Both the position numbers and the translations under genes were made by a program. A stretch of DNA of 64,000 bases. It comes from Zhihengliuella flava (GTDB taxonomy: Bacteria; Actinomycetota; Actinomycetes; Actinomycetales; Micrococcaceae). The notes under the pieces were generated by a model. That model was not told the DNA's origin. It searched no databases and was given only the letters and a program-made list of their open reading frames with translations. Shown here in pieces: positions 34,616 to 43,456 of this stretch; the stretch's first letter is position 1, and the number at the start of each line of letters is the position of its first letter. Location of the stretch: contig NZ_JADOTZ010000001.1 of NCBI RefSeq assembly GCF_015751895.1, positions 1,426,001 through 1,490,000 of the forward strand, read 5' to 3'.

Positions 34616-35986
34616 ATGACTATCACTCACTCCAGCGTGGTCGATGCCCCCGTCGAGGACGTGTTTGCCTGGTTCTCCCGCCCCGGAGCGTTCACCCGGT
34701 TGGCCCCGCCGTGGCAGCCGGCCACCGTCATGGCGGAGGCCGAATCCCTGCGCGACGGCGTCGCACACATCGCCCTTCCGGCGGGCCAGCGCTGGGTGGG
34801 CCAGCATCAGCCATCCGGGTACGTGGAGGGGCGCCGGTTCGTTGACGAGTCCGCCGCGCTGAGCCTGCGCTCCGCGGTCACCGGGCGGGTGCCGTGGCGT
34901 CATACGCACGAGTTCGAGCCCGTCGGTGACGCCCAAACGCGCGTGACGGACCGGATTGAAACGCCCGTTCCGGCCCGGGCGCTGGCCAGCATGCTGTCGT
35001 ATCGCCACCGCCAGCTGGCGGATGACCTCGCTGCACATCGCCGTGCGGCCGAGGCCGGGCTGGAGCCCCTGACGGTGGCGGTGAGCGGCTCCTCCGGGCT
35101 GGTGGGCTCGGCCCTGACCGCGTTCCTGACGACGGGCGGCCACCGCGTCATTCGGCTGGTCCGCGGCGAGCCGTCCGGGCCCGACGAGCGCCGCTGGGAC
35201 CCCACCGACCCGGCGCCGGGGATGGTGGAGGGGTGCGACGCCGTCGTGCACCTCGCTGGGGCGTCGATTGCCGGGCGCTTTACGCCCGAGCACAAGCGCG
35301 CGATCCGGGAAAGCCGCATCGAACCGACCCGCCGGCTCGCGGAGGCGGCCGCGGCCAGCGGCGTGCGGGCGTTCGTGAGCGCCTCGGCGATCGGCTACTA
35401 CGGCGCGGACCGGGGTGAAGAGCTACTCACGGAGCACTCCGGGCCGCCGGCGACGGCGGACGTCCTCTCCAGCGTGGTCAGCGACTGGGAGGCCGCCGCC
35501 CACGACTGGGCGGGCGAGTCGGGGATGCGCGTGGTGACCGTCCGGACCGGGATTGTGCAGTCCGCCGCAGGGGGCACGCTGGCCCTGTTGCGCCCGCTCT
35601 TCTCCGCCGGGCTCGGCGGTCGGTTGGGCAGCGGCCAGCAGTGGATGGCGTGGATTGCGCTGGATGATCTGGTGGACGTCTACCACCGGGCGCTGTGGGA
35701 CGAGGAGCTCTCCGGCCCGGTCAATGCGGTGGCCCCGGAGGCGGTGCGGAACGCCGAGTACACGCGCGTCCTCGCACGCGTGCTCAAGCGCCCCGCCGTG
35801 GTGCCGGTGCCGCGCGTGGGCCCGGCCGTCCTGCTCGGCGGGGAGGGCGCGGACAACCTAGCGTTGGCGAATCAGCACGTGAGTCCGCGCGCGCTGCGCG
35901 GCGCCGACCACCCGTTCCGCTACCCCACCCTCGAGCCGGCCCTGCGGCACGTACTCGGGAAGGTGCGCGCGGGCGCCGGCGGATAG
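34616..35986 (+). CDS. TIGR01777-family epimerase with N-terminal SRPBCC domain
   Basis: 456 residues in three parts. Residues 1-150 are an SRPBCC domain (THSSVVDAPVEDVFAWFSRPG). Residues about 155-400 are an extended short-chain dehydrogenase/epimerase fold with the nucleotide motif VSGSSGLVGSAL and SASAIGYYG. The C-terminus is DUF1731 (NQHVSPRALRGADHPFRYP). Such proteins are YfcH/SulA-like and their substrate is unknown. GGGAGAACC precedes the ATG. It ends nine bases before the PLDc_N gene, so they are probably co-transcribed. Confidence 0.9.
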   Translation: MTITHSSVVDAPVEDVFAWFSRPGAFTRLAPPWQPATVMAEAESLRDGVAHIALPAGQRWVGQHQPSGYVEGRRFVDESAALSLRSAVTGRVPWRHTHEFEPVGDAQTRVTDRIETPVPARALASMLSYRHRQLADDLAAHRRAAEAGLEPLTVAVSGSSGLVGSALTAFLTTGGHRVIRLVRGEPSGPDERRWDPTDPAPGMVEGCDAVVHLAGASIAGRFTPEHKRAIRESRIEPTRRLAEAAAASGVRAFVSASAIGYYGADRGEELLTEHSGPPATADVLSSVVSDWEAAAHDWAGESGMRVVTVRTGIVQSAAGGTLALLRPLFSAGLGGRLGSGQQWMAWIALDDLVDVYHRALWDEELSGPVNAVAPEAVRNAEYTRVLARVLKRPAVVPVPRVGPAVLLGGEGADNLALANQHVSPRALRGADHPFRYPTLEPALRHVLGKVRAGAGG

Positions 35987-35995
35987 ACTGAGCCC

Positions 35996-36238
35996 ATGCT
36001 GTCCGCCGCCGCGCCCGCCCTGCCCACCACGTTCGAATGGGTCATTTCCGCGGCGCTACTCGCGTGGCTGGTGGCGGTGGTGATCGCCTTGGTGCGCCTC
36101 GAGAAGACCAAGGGCCGTCGCGAGCCCATGGGACAGCTCGGCTGGGCCGTGGCGATCCTGTGCCTGCCCGTCATCGGGGCCGTCTGCTGGTTCATTTCCG
36201 ACGCCGCCGCGTCCAAGGTAGACGACGACGCCGCGTAA
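35996..36238 (+). CDS. PLDc_N-domain membrane protein
   Basis: 80 residues with two membrane helices (VISAALLAWLVAVVIALV and LGWAVAILCLPVIGAVCWFI) joined by a basic loop. The LPVIGAxxWF ending of the second helix is the PLDc_N pattern found alone or ahead of cardiolipin-synthase-like enzymes. No phospholipase domain is attached. The role is unknown. Confidence 0.8.
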   Translation: MLSAAAPALPTTFEWVISAALLAWLVAVVIALVRLEKTKGRREPMGQLGWAVAILCLPVIGAVCWFISDAAASKVDDDAA

Positions 36239-36304
36239 GAGCCCGTCACGAACGGCAGGGCCGTAGCCCAATAACCCTTACCGCCTTTAGAATCACCACA
36301 AGGA

Positions 36305-36327
36305 CGGTCCGCAGGGGGTGCGGACCG
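36305..36327 (+). promoter_or_regulatory. Leader hairpin before a lipoprotein gene
   Basis: CGGTCCGCA (36305-36313) and TGCGGACCG (36319-36327) form a perfect nine-base-pair stem with a G5 loop, ending 23 bases before the lipoprotein ATG. A TAGAAT at 36288-36293 could be a -10 box, which would place the hairpin at the very 5' end of the message. A role in mRNA stability is possible. Confidence 0.35.
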
Positions 36328-36350
36328 CCAGGGCGCAAGGTGGGACACAC

Positions 36351-36854
36351 ATGAAATATGGGGCGACGGGCGGCACGGCCGCGGCGATCCTCGTGCTGGC
36401 CGCGGTGTCCGGATGTAGCGATCCTGCGGTGGAGCGCGGGGACGATGGCCAGGTGATCGGCCGCACCAGCGCGCACGTTTTCGAGGTCCGGAAGGGCGAC
36501 TGCGTCGACGACCCGCAGGTCATCAGCGCCCAGCAGACAGAGCTCACGGACATCACGCTGGTGCACTGCTCCGAGCCGCACACGGCGGAGGTCTACGTCG
36601 ACCTTGAGCTCGACGGCAGCGGCGCCCCCGACGAGGACGCTTTCTCCGAATTGTTTGACGAGCACTGTGTCGAGGAATTTTCCGAGTACGTGGGGGCGGA
36701 GCCGACGCACCGCGCCGTGGCGGACCTCGGCATCACCGCGTTCTATCCGACGGACGAGTCCTGGCAGCGCGGGGACCGCCTCTTCCAGTGCCTCATCGTG
36801 GGCTCCGAGGGCTTTCCTCTGGTGGGCAGCGCGCGGGATCTGATCGACGGGTAA
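36351..36854 (+). CDS. Septum-formation-domain lipoprotein
   Basis: 167 residues. The N-terminus is a lipoprotein signal ending in the lipobox VSGC (Cys at about residue 21). The rest resembles the septum formation domain (PF13845): VRKGDCVDD, VHCSEPHTAEVY, HCVEEF and FQCLIV give four cysteines likely to form two disulphides outside the membrane. These proteins are common in actinobacteria and their function is not settled. It is convergent with rlmN (19-base gap). Confidence 0.75.
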   Translation: MKYGATGGTAAAILVLAAVSGCSDPAVERGDDGQVIGRTSAHVFEVRKGDCVDDPQVISAQQTELTDITLVHCSEPHTAEVYVDLELDGSGAPDEDAFSELFDEHCVEEFSEYVGAEPTHRAVADLGITAFYPTDESWQRGDRLFQCLIVGSEGFPLVGSARDLIDG

Positions 36855-36873
36855 CGAGCAGCCCGCGCTGCGC

Positions 36874-38091
36874 TTATTCGGCCGCGGCGAGCTGGCCGCA
36901 GGCGCCGTCGATCTCCTTGCCGCGAGTATCCCGCAGGGTGGTGGGAACACCGGCGTCGTTCAGGATGTCGAGGAACTCCTGCATGACCTCCGGCTCCGAC
37001 GACGTCCAGATGGACCCGGGCGTCGGGTTGAGCGGAATGGGATTGACGTGCACCCAACCGCGGCCGCGGGCATTGAGCTTCTTCGCCAGCAGGGCCGCGC
37101 GCCACGGGTGGTCGTTCATGTCCTTGATGAGCGCGTATTCGATGGACACGCGGCGGCCCGTCTTTTGGTAGTAGTTGTAGGCCGCATCGATGGCCGCGTC
37201 CGCCTTCCAGCGGGAGTTCACCGGGATCAGGTCATCACGCAGCTCGTCATCCGGCGCGTGCAGGGACAGGGCGAAGGTGATCGGAATGTCCTCCTCGGCG
37301 AGCTTGTTGATCGCCGGGACCAGACCCACCGTGGAGACGGTGATGCCGCGGGCGCTCATGCCCAGCCCTTCCGGCGCCTCGTCGATCATCCGGTGGACCG
37401 CGTTCATGACGCGCTTGTAGTTCGCCAGGGGCTCGCCCATCCCCATGAAGACAATGTTGGTGACCCGCTCGGCGTCGTGCACGCCCTTGCGGCCGGTGCC
37501 CTTCAGCCCACCCTCCGCGATGACGCGGTTGGCTTGGACAATCTGGTCCAGAATTTCCGCGGTGGACATGTTGCGGGTGAGGCCGTTTTGGCCGGTGGCG
37601 CAGAACGGGCAGTTCATGCCGCAGCCACACTGGCTGGACACGCACAGGGTCACGCGCCCCGGGTAGCGCATCAGCACCGACTCCACGAGCGATCCGTCGA
37701 AGAGTCGCCACAGGAACTTGATGGTGTCCCCGTTGTCCGTGACGAGGCGCTTAACCTCGGTGAGCAGCGTGGGGAACATGGCCTCGGCCAGCTCCTGCCG
37801 CTGGGCTGCGGGCAAGTCCGTCATCTGCTCCGGGTCCGTGGTGTAGTGCTGGAAGTAGTGCACGGAGAGCTGCTTGGCGCGGAAGGCCTGCAGTCCCATC
37901 TCCTTCAGCTTCGCCGAGCGCTCGGCCAGCGTCATGTCCGCCAGGTGCTGGGGCGGCTGGCTAACGCGCGGCTTCTGCGCAAACTGCAGCTGCGGGCGGC
38001 CGTCCGGGCCCATCGGCTGCTTCCACCCTTCGGCGGTGGGGCGCACCTGAGGGCGGTTCAGTCCGGCTGAGGAAGGGGTCTGCTTAGTCAT
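36874..38091 (-). CDS. rlmN: 23S rRNA (adenine-2503-C2) methyltransferase RlmN
   Basis: 405 residues from ATG 38091. The radical-SAM cluster motif is CGMNCPFC and the second catalytic cysteine is in the C-terminal GKEIDGACGQL. GEPLANY and SALHAPDD-like segments (LSLHAPDDELR) are also typical. It methylates A2503 of 23S rRNA and A37 of some tRNAs in the cytoplasm. The N-terminus is about 45 residues longer than in E. coli RlmN, as in other actinobacteria. It is divergent from the RibD-C reductase gene. Confidence 0.96.
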   Translation of the reverse strand: MTKQTPSSAGLNRPQVRPTAEGWKQPMGPDGRPQLQFAQKPRVSQPPQHLADMTLAERSAKLKEMGLQAFRAKQLSVHYFQHYTTDPEQMTDLPAAQRQELAEAMFPTLLTEVKRLVTDNGDTIKFLWRLFDGSLVESVLMRYPGRVTLCVSSQCGCGMNCPFCATGQNGLTRNMSTAEILDQIVQANRVIAEGGLKGTGRKGVHDAERVTNIVFMGMGEPLANYKRVMNAVHRMIDEAPEGLGMSARGITVSTVGLVPAINKLAEEDIPITFALSLHAPDDELRDDLIPVNSRWKADAAIDAAYNYYQKTGRRVSIEYALIKDMNDHPWRAALLAKKLNARGRGWVHVNPIPLNPTPGSIWTSSEPEVMQEFLDILNDAGVPTTLRDTRGKEIDGACGQLAAAE

Positions 38092-38200
38092 CACCGTCCA
38101 GTCTCCCATGCACGCGCGGCAGTGGCCACGTGTTTTCAGTGACAACGGCCAAGGCCGGGAGTAGATTCCGAATCACCGAACCCCACGGAAGGAGCCAGCA

Positions 38201-38845
38201 ATGTCACCGCTAGTGCGCGTTCAAAACTTCATGCTCTCGCAGGACGGCTTCGGCGCCGGCGAGGGCCAAAGCCTCGAGCGACCGTTCGGTCACGCGAATC
38301 CAGCCGACCTGGCCTTCTGGGCCGGCGCCACGGCGCACTGGCCCAACCGCACCGATCCCGGAGGCACCTACGGCTTAGACGACTACTTCACGCGCGACTT
38401 CCACAACAACATCGGTGCCGAGATCATGGGCCGCAACAAGTTCAGTCCACACCGCGGGCCGTGGGAGAACGAGGACTGGAAGGGCTGGTGGGGCGACAAC
38501 CCGCCGTTCCACACACCCGTGTTCGTCCTGACGCACTATCCGCGCCCGTCATTCACGCTCTCCGACACTACGTTCCATTTCCGGGACGCCGCCCCGCAGG
38601 AGGTACTGGAGGAGGCGTTCGAGGCCGCCAACGGGAAGGACGTGCGCGTCGGCGGCGGGGTCGCGACCGTTCGTGCATTCTTGGCGGCAGACTTGATCGA
38701 CACGATGCACGTGGCGGTCGCCCCGTTGTACCTCGAACGCGGCGAGCAGCTCTGGCACAGCTCCGAGGACCTCACGGACCGCTTCCACCTCGAGGTCGTC
38801 CCGAGCCCTAGCGGCGTGACGCACCACCTCTTCTGGCGCAAGTAG
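38201..38845 (+). CDS. Dihydrofolate-reductase-fold protein (RibD C-terminal family)
   Basis: 214 residues. The RibD_C/DHFR-like fold is visible from VRVQNFMLSQDGFGAGEGQ, GAEIMGRNKF and RVGGGVATVRAFLAADLIDTMHVAVAP. GGAAGGAGCCAGC precedes the ATG. Standalone members are predicted NAD(P)H-dependent reductases, not true dihydrofolate reductases; the substrate is unknown. It is monocistronic. Confidence 0.88.
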   Translation: MSPLVRVQNFMLSQDGFGAGEGQSLERPFGHANPADLAFWAGATAHWPNRTDPGGTYGLDDYFTRDFHNNIGAEIMGRNKFSPHRGPWENEDWKGWWGDNPPFHTPVFVLTHYPRPSFTLSDTTFHFRDAAPQEVLEEAFEAANGKDVRVGGGVATVRAFLAADLIDTMHVAVAPLYLERGEQLWHSSEDLTDRFHLEVVPSPSGVTHHLFWRK

Positions 38846-38927
38846 CCTTCACCACTGCCCTTGTCCACGATTACTGCTGCCATCGGGTGGGCTTCAGGAG
38901 TGATCGCCGGATAGAGCAGGAGGTTCG

Positions 38928-39320
38928 TCAGCCGAGCGCTGCGACGTCAACACCCGGCTGCGGATCACCATCCCAGTCGGAGTCTTGGAGAGGCTCCGCC
39001 CAGACAGCGTCCGGAAATTCTTCGCGGATCAGCCGGGTCTCTTCAGACAGGAACTCCGGATAGACACGGCAAGGCTCCAAAACGTCAACCACGATCGCGC
39101 GGCTGAGATTGTCCTCAAAGCTCGCCGGAGGCTCCCCCGGATCTTCAAGAAGCGGATCGAAAAAGCGGAGCAGCAAATGTCCGTGGAGATTTCGGTGCAC
39201 CAGAACGGAACGGCCCGTAGGGGTCCAACGCAGCGCCACAAACTCTGCTGCAAGCAGCACGTTGGGGTGGAGGGCCGCGAAGGCCTCCGCAACGGTGGAT
39301 TCCGTCAGCATCCTGTTCAT
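38928..39320 (-). CDS. Small acidic protein of unknown function
   Basis: 130 residues from ATG 39320, with GGGAGAGG seven bases upstream. The sequence is acidic and soluble (LLEDPGEPPASFEDNLSRA, EETRLIREEFPDAVWAEP) with no signal or membrane segment. No family was recognised. Base composition is slightly less GC-rich than the neighbours. Size and acidity resemble stand-alone immunity-type proteins, but this is speculation. A long plus-strand frame over the same bases is basic and lacks a ribosome-binding site. Confidence 0.6.
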   Translation of the reverse strand: MNRMLTESTVAEAFAALHPNVLLAAEFVALRWTPTGRSVLVHRNLHGHLLLRFFDPLLEDPGEPPASFEDNLSRAIVVDVLEPCRVYPEFLSEETRLIREEFPDAVWAEPLQDSDWDGDPQPGVDVAALG

Positions 39321-39413
39321 CCGGGCCTCTCCCTGGCACTCGTGGGTCATCGCCGCTGCCGGATTCAGGTGGCGTTTCAGCCTTAATCCCTTATTGAGGC
39401 AGTTCTCGGGGCC

Positions 39414-39920
39414 CTAGGACTCGGCGATGCGCTGCAGTGCCGCCAGCGTGGCCGGGATCCCCGCGAGCGCCTGCTGGGTGCGGGCCTCGATGGCCGCCGG
39501 GGCCTTCTCGCCAAAGCGTTCGGCAAAGTAGGCCAGTCCGGCGTCAGTGAACTCCCACGATTCGGTCAGGAGCGTGATCCCGGGCTGCCCGGCTGGCTCC
39601 ATGCGGTAGCCCCAGCGTACGTAGCCGTCGCCGACTTCCCAGGCGAACTCGCGTCCCGGCTCGGCTGCCACCACGCGCGAGCGCGTTTCCCACGTCCGTT
39701 CCGGCAGCACGTTGCGCCCCGTGAACCGGGCCCCCACGCGGGGTCCGTCCGGGCCGGGCTCATCGCCGTCGTCCCACCAGCAGGTCTGGCAGACGGGCGA
39801 CCATTCGCCCGTGCGCGTTACGTCGGACACCAAGACGTAGAGCTGCTCGGGGGTGGCCGCGACGCGGACGGATTCCTCGTGTGCGCGCGGCTCGGCGGGC
39901 AGGTCACCGGTGTGTTCCAT
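39414..39920 (-). CDS. SRPBCC family protein (polyketide-cyclase-like)
   Basis: 168 residues. The fold begins HEESVRVAATPEQLYVLVSDVTRTGEWSPVC, typical of SRPBCC proteins with an initial helix-strand unit, and continues ARFTGRNVLPERTWETRSRV and ITLLTESWEFTD. It probably binds a small hydrophobic molecule. The CQTCWWDDGDE loop with two cysteines is a notable but unexplained feature. It is 51 bases downstream of the TIM-barrel gene on the same strand and may be co-transcribed with it. Confidence 0.83.
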   Translation of the reverse strand: MEHTGDLPAEPRAHEESVRVAATPEQLYVLVSDVTRTGEWSPVCQTCWWDDGDEPGPDGPRVGARFTGRNVLPERTWETRSRVVAAEPGREFAWEVGDGYVRWGYRMEPAGQPGITLLTESWEFTDAGLAYFAERFGEKAPAAIEARTQQALAGIPATLAALQRIAES

Positions 39921-39971
39921 GCCGCCGAGCCTAGCCAGCGCGTCAATCCCCCGGCAAGGCGCGCCCGCCGC

Positions 39972-40973
39972 TCAGTTTTGCTTGAAGGCGGCGTCGAAGG
40001 ACGTTTGAGAGGCCGGGAAATCCAGCCTCTTCAACGCGGCGAGTGACTCCGGCGCGCCATGGAGGCGATCCATGCCGGCGTCCTCCCACTCGACGGAAAT
40101 CGGGCCGTCGTAGCCAATGGCGGCCAGCGCCCGGAACGCGTCCTCCCACGGCACGTCGCCGCGGCCGGCGGAGACGAAGTCCCATCCGCGCCGCGGATCC
40201 CCCCACGGCAGGTGCGAGCCGAGCTGGCCGTTGCGTCCGTTGCCCATCCGCATCCGGGTGTCCTTGCAGTCGACGTGGTAGATGCGGTCCGCGAAGTCGG
40301 AGATGAACGCCACCGGGTCAATGCCCTGCCACATCATGTGGCTGGGGTCCCAGTTCAGGCCGAACGCCGGGCGGTGGCCGATCGCCTCCAACGTTTTGAC
40401 CGTGGACCAGTAGTCGTAGGCAATCTCCGACGGATGGACCTCGTGCGCAAACCGCACCCCACACTCGTCGAACACATCCAGGATGGGGTTCCAGCGGTCC
40501 GCGAAGTCTTGGTAGCCGGCGTCGATGACCTCGCCCGGCACGGGCGGGAACATGGCCACGTACTGCCAGATGGAGGACCCGGTGAATCCGACGACGGTGT
40601 CCACCCCCAGCCGCTGCGCCAGCCGGGCCGTGTTCTTCACGTCCTCGGCGGCACGCTGCCGGACGCCCTCCGGATCCCCGTCGCCCCAGATCTGGTCCCC
40701 AACGATCGCCTGGTGGCGGAAGTCGATCGGGTCATCGCACACGGCCTGACCCTTCAGGTGATTGGAGATGGTCCAGACCTTCAGACCGTAGCGTTCCAGA
40801 ATGCCGAGGCGCTCGGCGATGTACTCGTCGTCGTCCCAGCGGGAGGCGTCCAGGTGCTCCCCGGACACCGCGATCTCCAGCCCGTCGTACCCCCAGCCGG
40901 AGGCCAGTCGCGCCACCTCCTCGAGCGGCAGGTCGCCCCACTGGCCAGTGAACAAGGTGAAATTACGTGCCAT
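39972..40973 (-). CDS. Sugar phosphate isomerase/epimerase (xylose-isomerase-like TIM barrel)
   Basis: 333 residues. The barrel starts NFTLFTGQWGDLPLEE and shows the usual metal ligands: Glu in FAHEVHPSE, Asp and His in LNWDPSHM, His in IYHVDCKDT and Glu in SVEWEDAGMD. Members interconvert keto-sugars, inosose or 3-keto-glycosides. It lies 52 bases downstream of a Gfo/Idh/MocA dehydrogenase and in the same strand block as a sugar-binding protein. That pairing is typical of inositol breakdown or of 3-keto-glycoside cleavage. The specific substrate is not known. Confidence 0.87.
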   Translation of the reverse strand: MARNFTLFTGQWGDLPLEEVARLASGWGYDGLEIAVSGEHLDASRWDDDEYIAERLGILERYGLKVWTISNHLKGQAVCDDPIDFRHQAIVGDQIWGDGDPEGVRQRAAEDVKNTARLAQRLGVDTVVGFTGSSIWQYVAMFPPVPGEVIDAGYQDFADRWNPILDVFDECGVRFAHEVHPSEIAYDYWSTVKTLEAIGHRPAFGLNWDPSHMMWQGIDPVAFISDFADRIYHVDCKDTRMRMGNGRNGQLGSHLPWGDPRRGWDFVSAGRGDVPWEDAFRALAAIGYDGPISVEWEDAGMDRLHGAPESLAALKRLDFPASQTSFDAAFKQN

Positions 40974-41025
40974 GCGTCTACTCCTGATCGTGTCTGTCTC
41001 TGCTGCCGTGCTGGGTGGGTAGGCC

Positions 41026-42174
41026 TTAGTCCGTGGCGACCCAGGCGTTGTTGTTCTGATCGCTGCGGACCACGCCGTCGAGGACCCGCTGCACGTGGTG
41101 GCCGTCCGCGAAGGACGGCAGCGGCTGGCGCCCCGCGGCGACGGCCTCGACGAAGTCCTTAGCCTGGTGAACGAATCCGTGCTCGTAGCCGAGGGCGTGC
41201 CCCGTGGGCCACCACGCGGAGAGGTACGGGTGTTCCGGCTCCGTCACCATGATGTTGGCAAAGCCCTGCCGATCCCCCGGCGCCGTCGCGTCATAGAAGC
41301 CCAGCGAGTTGTAGTTCTCGAGGTCAAAGGAGATGGCCCCCGTTGACCCGGAGACCTCGATGCGCAGCGAGTTCTTGCGCCCCGTGGCCATGCGGGTCGC
41401 CTCGAATGAGCCGACGGCGCCGCCGTCGAACCGCGCCGTGAACAGCGCGGCGTCGTCGACCGAGACCTCGCCCCGCTCGCTGCCGCCGGCCGCCAGCGGC
41501 CGCTGATCGACGAAGGTGTTGAGCATCCCGCTGACGCCGGTAACCTTCTGGCCCGTGATGAATTGGGACAGGTCGACGGCGTGCGCGCCCAGGTCGCCGA
41601 GCGCGCCGGTCCCGGCGTGCTCCTTCTGGAGCCGCCACGTGAGCGGCGCGTCGGCGTCCCGCAACCAATCCTGCAGGTAGGCGGCCCGGACTTGACGGAC
41701 CTGACCGATGGCGCCGGACAGCACGAGTTCACGCGCAAAGGCCGCCGCGGGCACCCGGCGGTACGTGAAGCCGATCATGGCCTGCGCCTTCCCGCTCGCG
41801 CGCTCCGCCGCGGCGGCCATAGCGGCCGCCTCCTCGAGCGTGTTGGCCAGCGGCTTCTCGCACAAGACATGCTTGCCCGCTTCGAGGGCGGCAATCGCGA
41901 TCTCCGCATGCGAGTTGCCGGGGGTCACGATGTCGACGACGTCGATATCGTCCCGCTGGATCGCCTCCCGCCAGTCGGTGGCGGTTTCAGCCCACCCCCA
42001 CGTCTCCGCGGCCGCCTCGACGCCGGCAGCGTTGCGGCCGACGAGCAGGCTCATCTGCGGATTGGCAGGGAGGTCGAAGAACCTCGGCGCAACGCGCCAT
42101 CCCTGCGAGTGGGCGGCACCCATGAAACCATGCCCGATCAGGGCGATCCTCAGGGACGGTACTTGGTTGGGCAT
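41026..42174 (-). CDS. Gfo/Idh/MocA-family NAD(P)-dependent dehydrogenase
   Basis: 382 residues from ATG 42174, six bases after AGGAGG. The nucleotide motif is ALIGHGFMGAAHSQGW and the signature CEKPLANTLEEA carries the catalytic lysine; the C-terminal domain includes GDLGAHAVDLSQFITG. The enzyme oxidises a sugar or inositol hydroxyl with NAD(P). It is second in a likely operon: sugar-binding protein, terminator-like hairpin, this gene, TIM-barrel isomerase, SRPBCC protein. Confidence 0.9.
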   Translation of the reverse strand: MPNQVPSLRIALIGHGFMGAAHSQGWRVAPRFFDLPANPQMSLLVGRNAAGVEAAAETWGWAETATDWREAIQRDDIDVVDIVTPGNSHAEIAIAALEAGKHVLCEKPLANTLEEAAAMAAAAERASGKAQAMIGFTYRRVPAAAFARELVLSGAIGQVRQVRAAYLQDWLRDADAPLTWRLQKEHAGTGALGDLGAHAVDLSQFITGQKVTGVSGMLNTFVDQRPLAAGGSERGEVSVDDAALFTARFDGGAVGSFEATRMATGRKNSLRIEVSGSTGAISFDLENYNSLGFYDATAPGDRQGFANIMVTEPEHPYLSAWWPTGHALGYEHGFVHQAKDFVEAVAAGRQPLPSFADGHHVQRVLDGVVRSDQNNNAWVATD

Positions 42175-42221
42175 ATTTCCTCCTGCGTCGGGAAGCATTG
42201 GGTTGGCGTGAGAGCCTCACG

Positions 42222-42249
42222 GCGGGGCGGCCTGGTGGGGCCGCCCCGC
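42222..42249 (-). terminator. Strong hairpin between the sugar-binding protein and dehydrogenase genes
   Basis: GCGGGGCGGCC (42222-42232) pairs perfectly with GGCCGCCCCGC (42239-42249) over a six-base loop, ten bases after the binding-protein stop. A second small hairpin, CGTGAG-AGC-CTCACG, follows directly (42207-42221). Together they should end or attenuate transcription so that the binding protein is made in excess over the enzymes downstream. Confidence 0.7.
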
Positions 42250-42259
42250 GCGGGGATGG

Positions 42260-43303
42260 TTAGGAGCTGAACGCCGTCGGCAGGTACTCGTCGACGTTCT
42301 CCTCGGTGACCACCGGGGCGTTAAGGACAATCCGCTTCGGGACCTCAACCTCCACCAGGTCGCTCATCGCCTTGTTCTGGGCGATGAGCCGGGCCAGGCG
42401 GACACCATCGGCGGCCTGCGTGGACGGGTAGAGGACCGTCGCTTCCAGGACGGACTCGCCGGACTTGATCAGTTCCATGGCGTTGGCCGAACCGGCGCCG
42501 CCCACCATGAAGAACTCGTCGCGGTCCGCGCTGTCGATCGCCGCCAGGACTCCGTGGCCCTGATCGTCGTCGTGGTTCCAGATCGCGTCGATCTCCGGCG
42601 CGGCGGAGAGCAGCTGGGAGGCCGCCTCCTCACCACCGGCCACGGTGAAGTCCGCGGCAACGCGGTTGTCCACGTCCAGGCCGCACGTCTCGAGCGCATC
42701 GGCGAAGCCCTCGCTGCGGTCCGTGGTCAGGGGCAGCGAATCGATGCCGGCGATTTCCGCGACGACGGCGTCCGGCTGATCGCCCAGGCGCTCGCAAATG
42801 TATTGGCCGGCGCTCTGACCCATGCCGTAGTTGTCGCCGAGGATCGTGGTCCGGGCCGCGGCGGGGCTGGAGAATTCGCGGTCCACGTTGACGACGGGGA
42901 TCCCCGCCTCCATGGCCTTAGTGGCGACGGACGTCAGGGCCGTTCCGTCGGTGGGCAGCAGAACAATGGCGTCGACGCCGTCGTTAATGAACTGCTCCAC
43001 TTGGCTGATCTGCAGGTTGGCGTCGTTGGTGCCCTCCGCAACGCGGAGTTCGACGTCGTCGTACGCGTCCCCCTCGGAAATGGCTGCCGAGTTGATGGCT
43101 CCGAGCCATCCGTGGTCCGCCGCGGGGCCGGAGAAGCCGATGACGACGTTCTCACCCGTCTCCGCGTTGCCGTCCACGGTGGCGTTGGTGGGCTGCGCGC
43201 TGCCCTCTCCACCGTCTGACGAGCAGCCGGTGACCAGCGCGCCGACGGCCAGAATGGCGCCGGTGGTGACGAGCATCTTCCGTCCAGAACGAACTGCAAG
43301 CAT
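42260..43303 (-). CDS. Sugar ABC transporter substrate-binding lipoprotein (RbsB-type)
   Basis: 347 residues from ATG 43303 (AGAGGAGA upstream). A lipoprotein signal ends in the lipobox VTGC. The mature part is a type I periplasmic-binding fold: NVVIGFSGPAADHGWLGAIN, VDAIVLLPTDGTAL, IPVVNVDREFSSPAA and IDAIWNHDDDQGHGV. Relatives bind ribose, inositol or other monosaccharides. It is divergent from the ATPase and permease genes; the shared 153-bp region contains a CRP-type site. Its cargo is likely the substrate of the dehydrogenase-isomerase pair downstream. Confidence 0.92.
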   Translation of the reverse strand: MLAVRSGRKMLVTTGAILAVGALVTGCSSDGGEGSAQPTNATVDGNAETGENVVIGFSGPAADHGWLGAINSAAISEGDAYDDVELRVAEGTNDANLQISQVEQFINDGVDAIVLLPTDGTALTSVATKAMEAGIPVVNVDREFSSPAAARTTILGDNYGMGQSAGQYICERLGDQPDAVVAEIAGIDSLPLTTDRSEGFADALETCGLDVDNRVAADFTVAGGEEAASQLLSAAPEIDAIWNHDDDQGHGVLAAIDSADRDEFFMVGGAGSANAMELIKSGESVLEATVLYPSTQAADGVRLARLIAQNKAMSDLVEVEVPKRIVLNAPVVTEENVDEYLPTAFSS

Positions 43304-43373
43304 GTCTTTCTCCTCTGCGTGAGTAGGTGCGCCGCTGAGGATGCAGACCGAATTGTTCCGGACACCCATCAAC

Positions 43374-43387
43374 GTGACTCCAGTCAC
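43374..43387. promoter_or_regulatory. CRP/GlxR-type site between divergent sugar transporter genes
   Basis: GTGA-CTCCAG-TCAC matches the core of the CRP/GlxR consensus exactly. A CATAAT at 43435-43440 could be the -10 box of the ATPase gene; the site would then be centred about 66 bases before transcription starts, a standard activating position. It lies 71 bases upstream of the binding-protein start on the other strand. Confidence 0.6.
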
Positions 43388-43456
43388 AATAACAGAAGAT
43401 TGGGGAAAATCGACGACCTTCTACCGATGGCCGACATAATGTGTTAGGTTCCTCAC

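Noticed and set aside
38985-39386. Plus-strand frame of 133 codons opposite the small acidic protein
   Set aside because: It is strongly basic and lacks a ribosome-binding site, while the minus-strand frame has GGGAGAGG at good spacing and normal protein composition.
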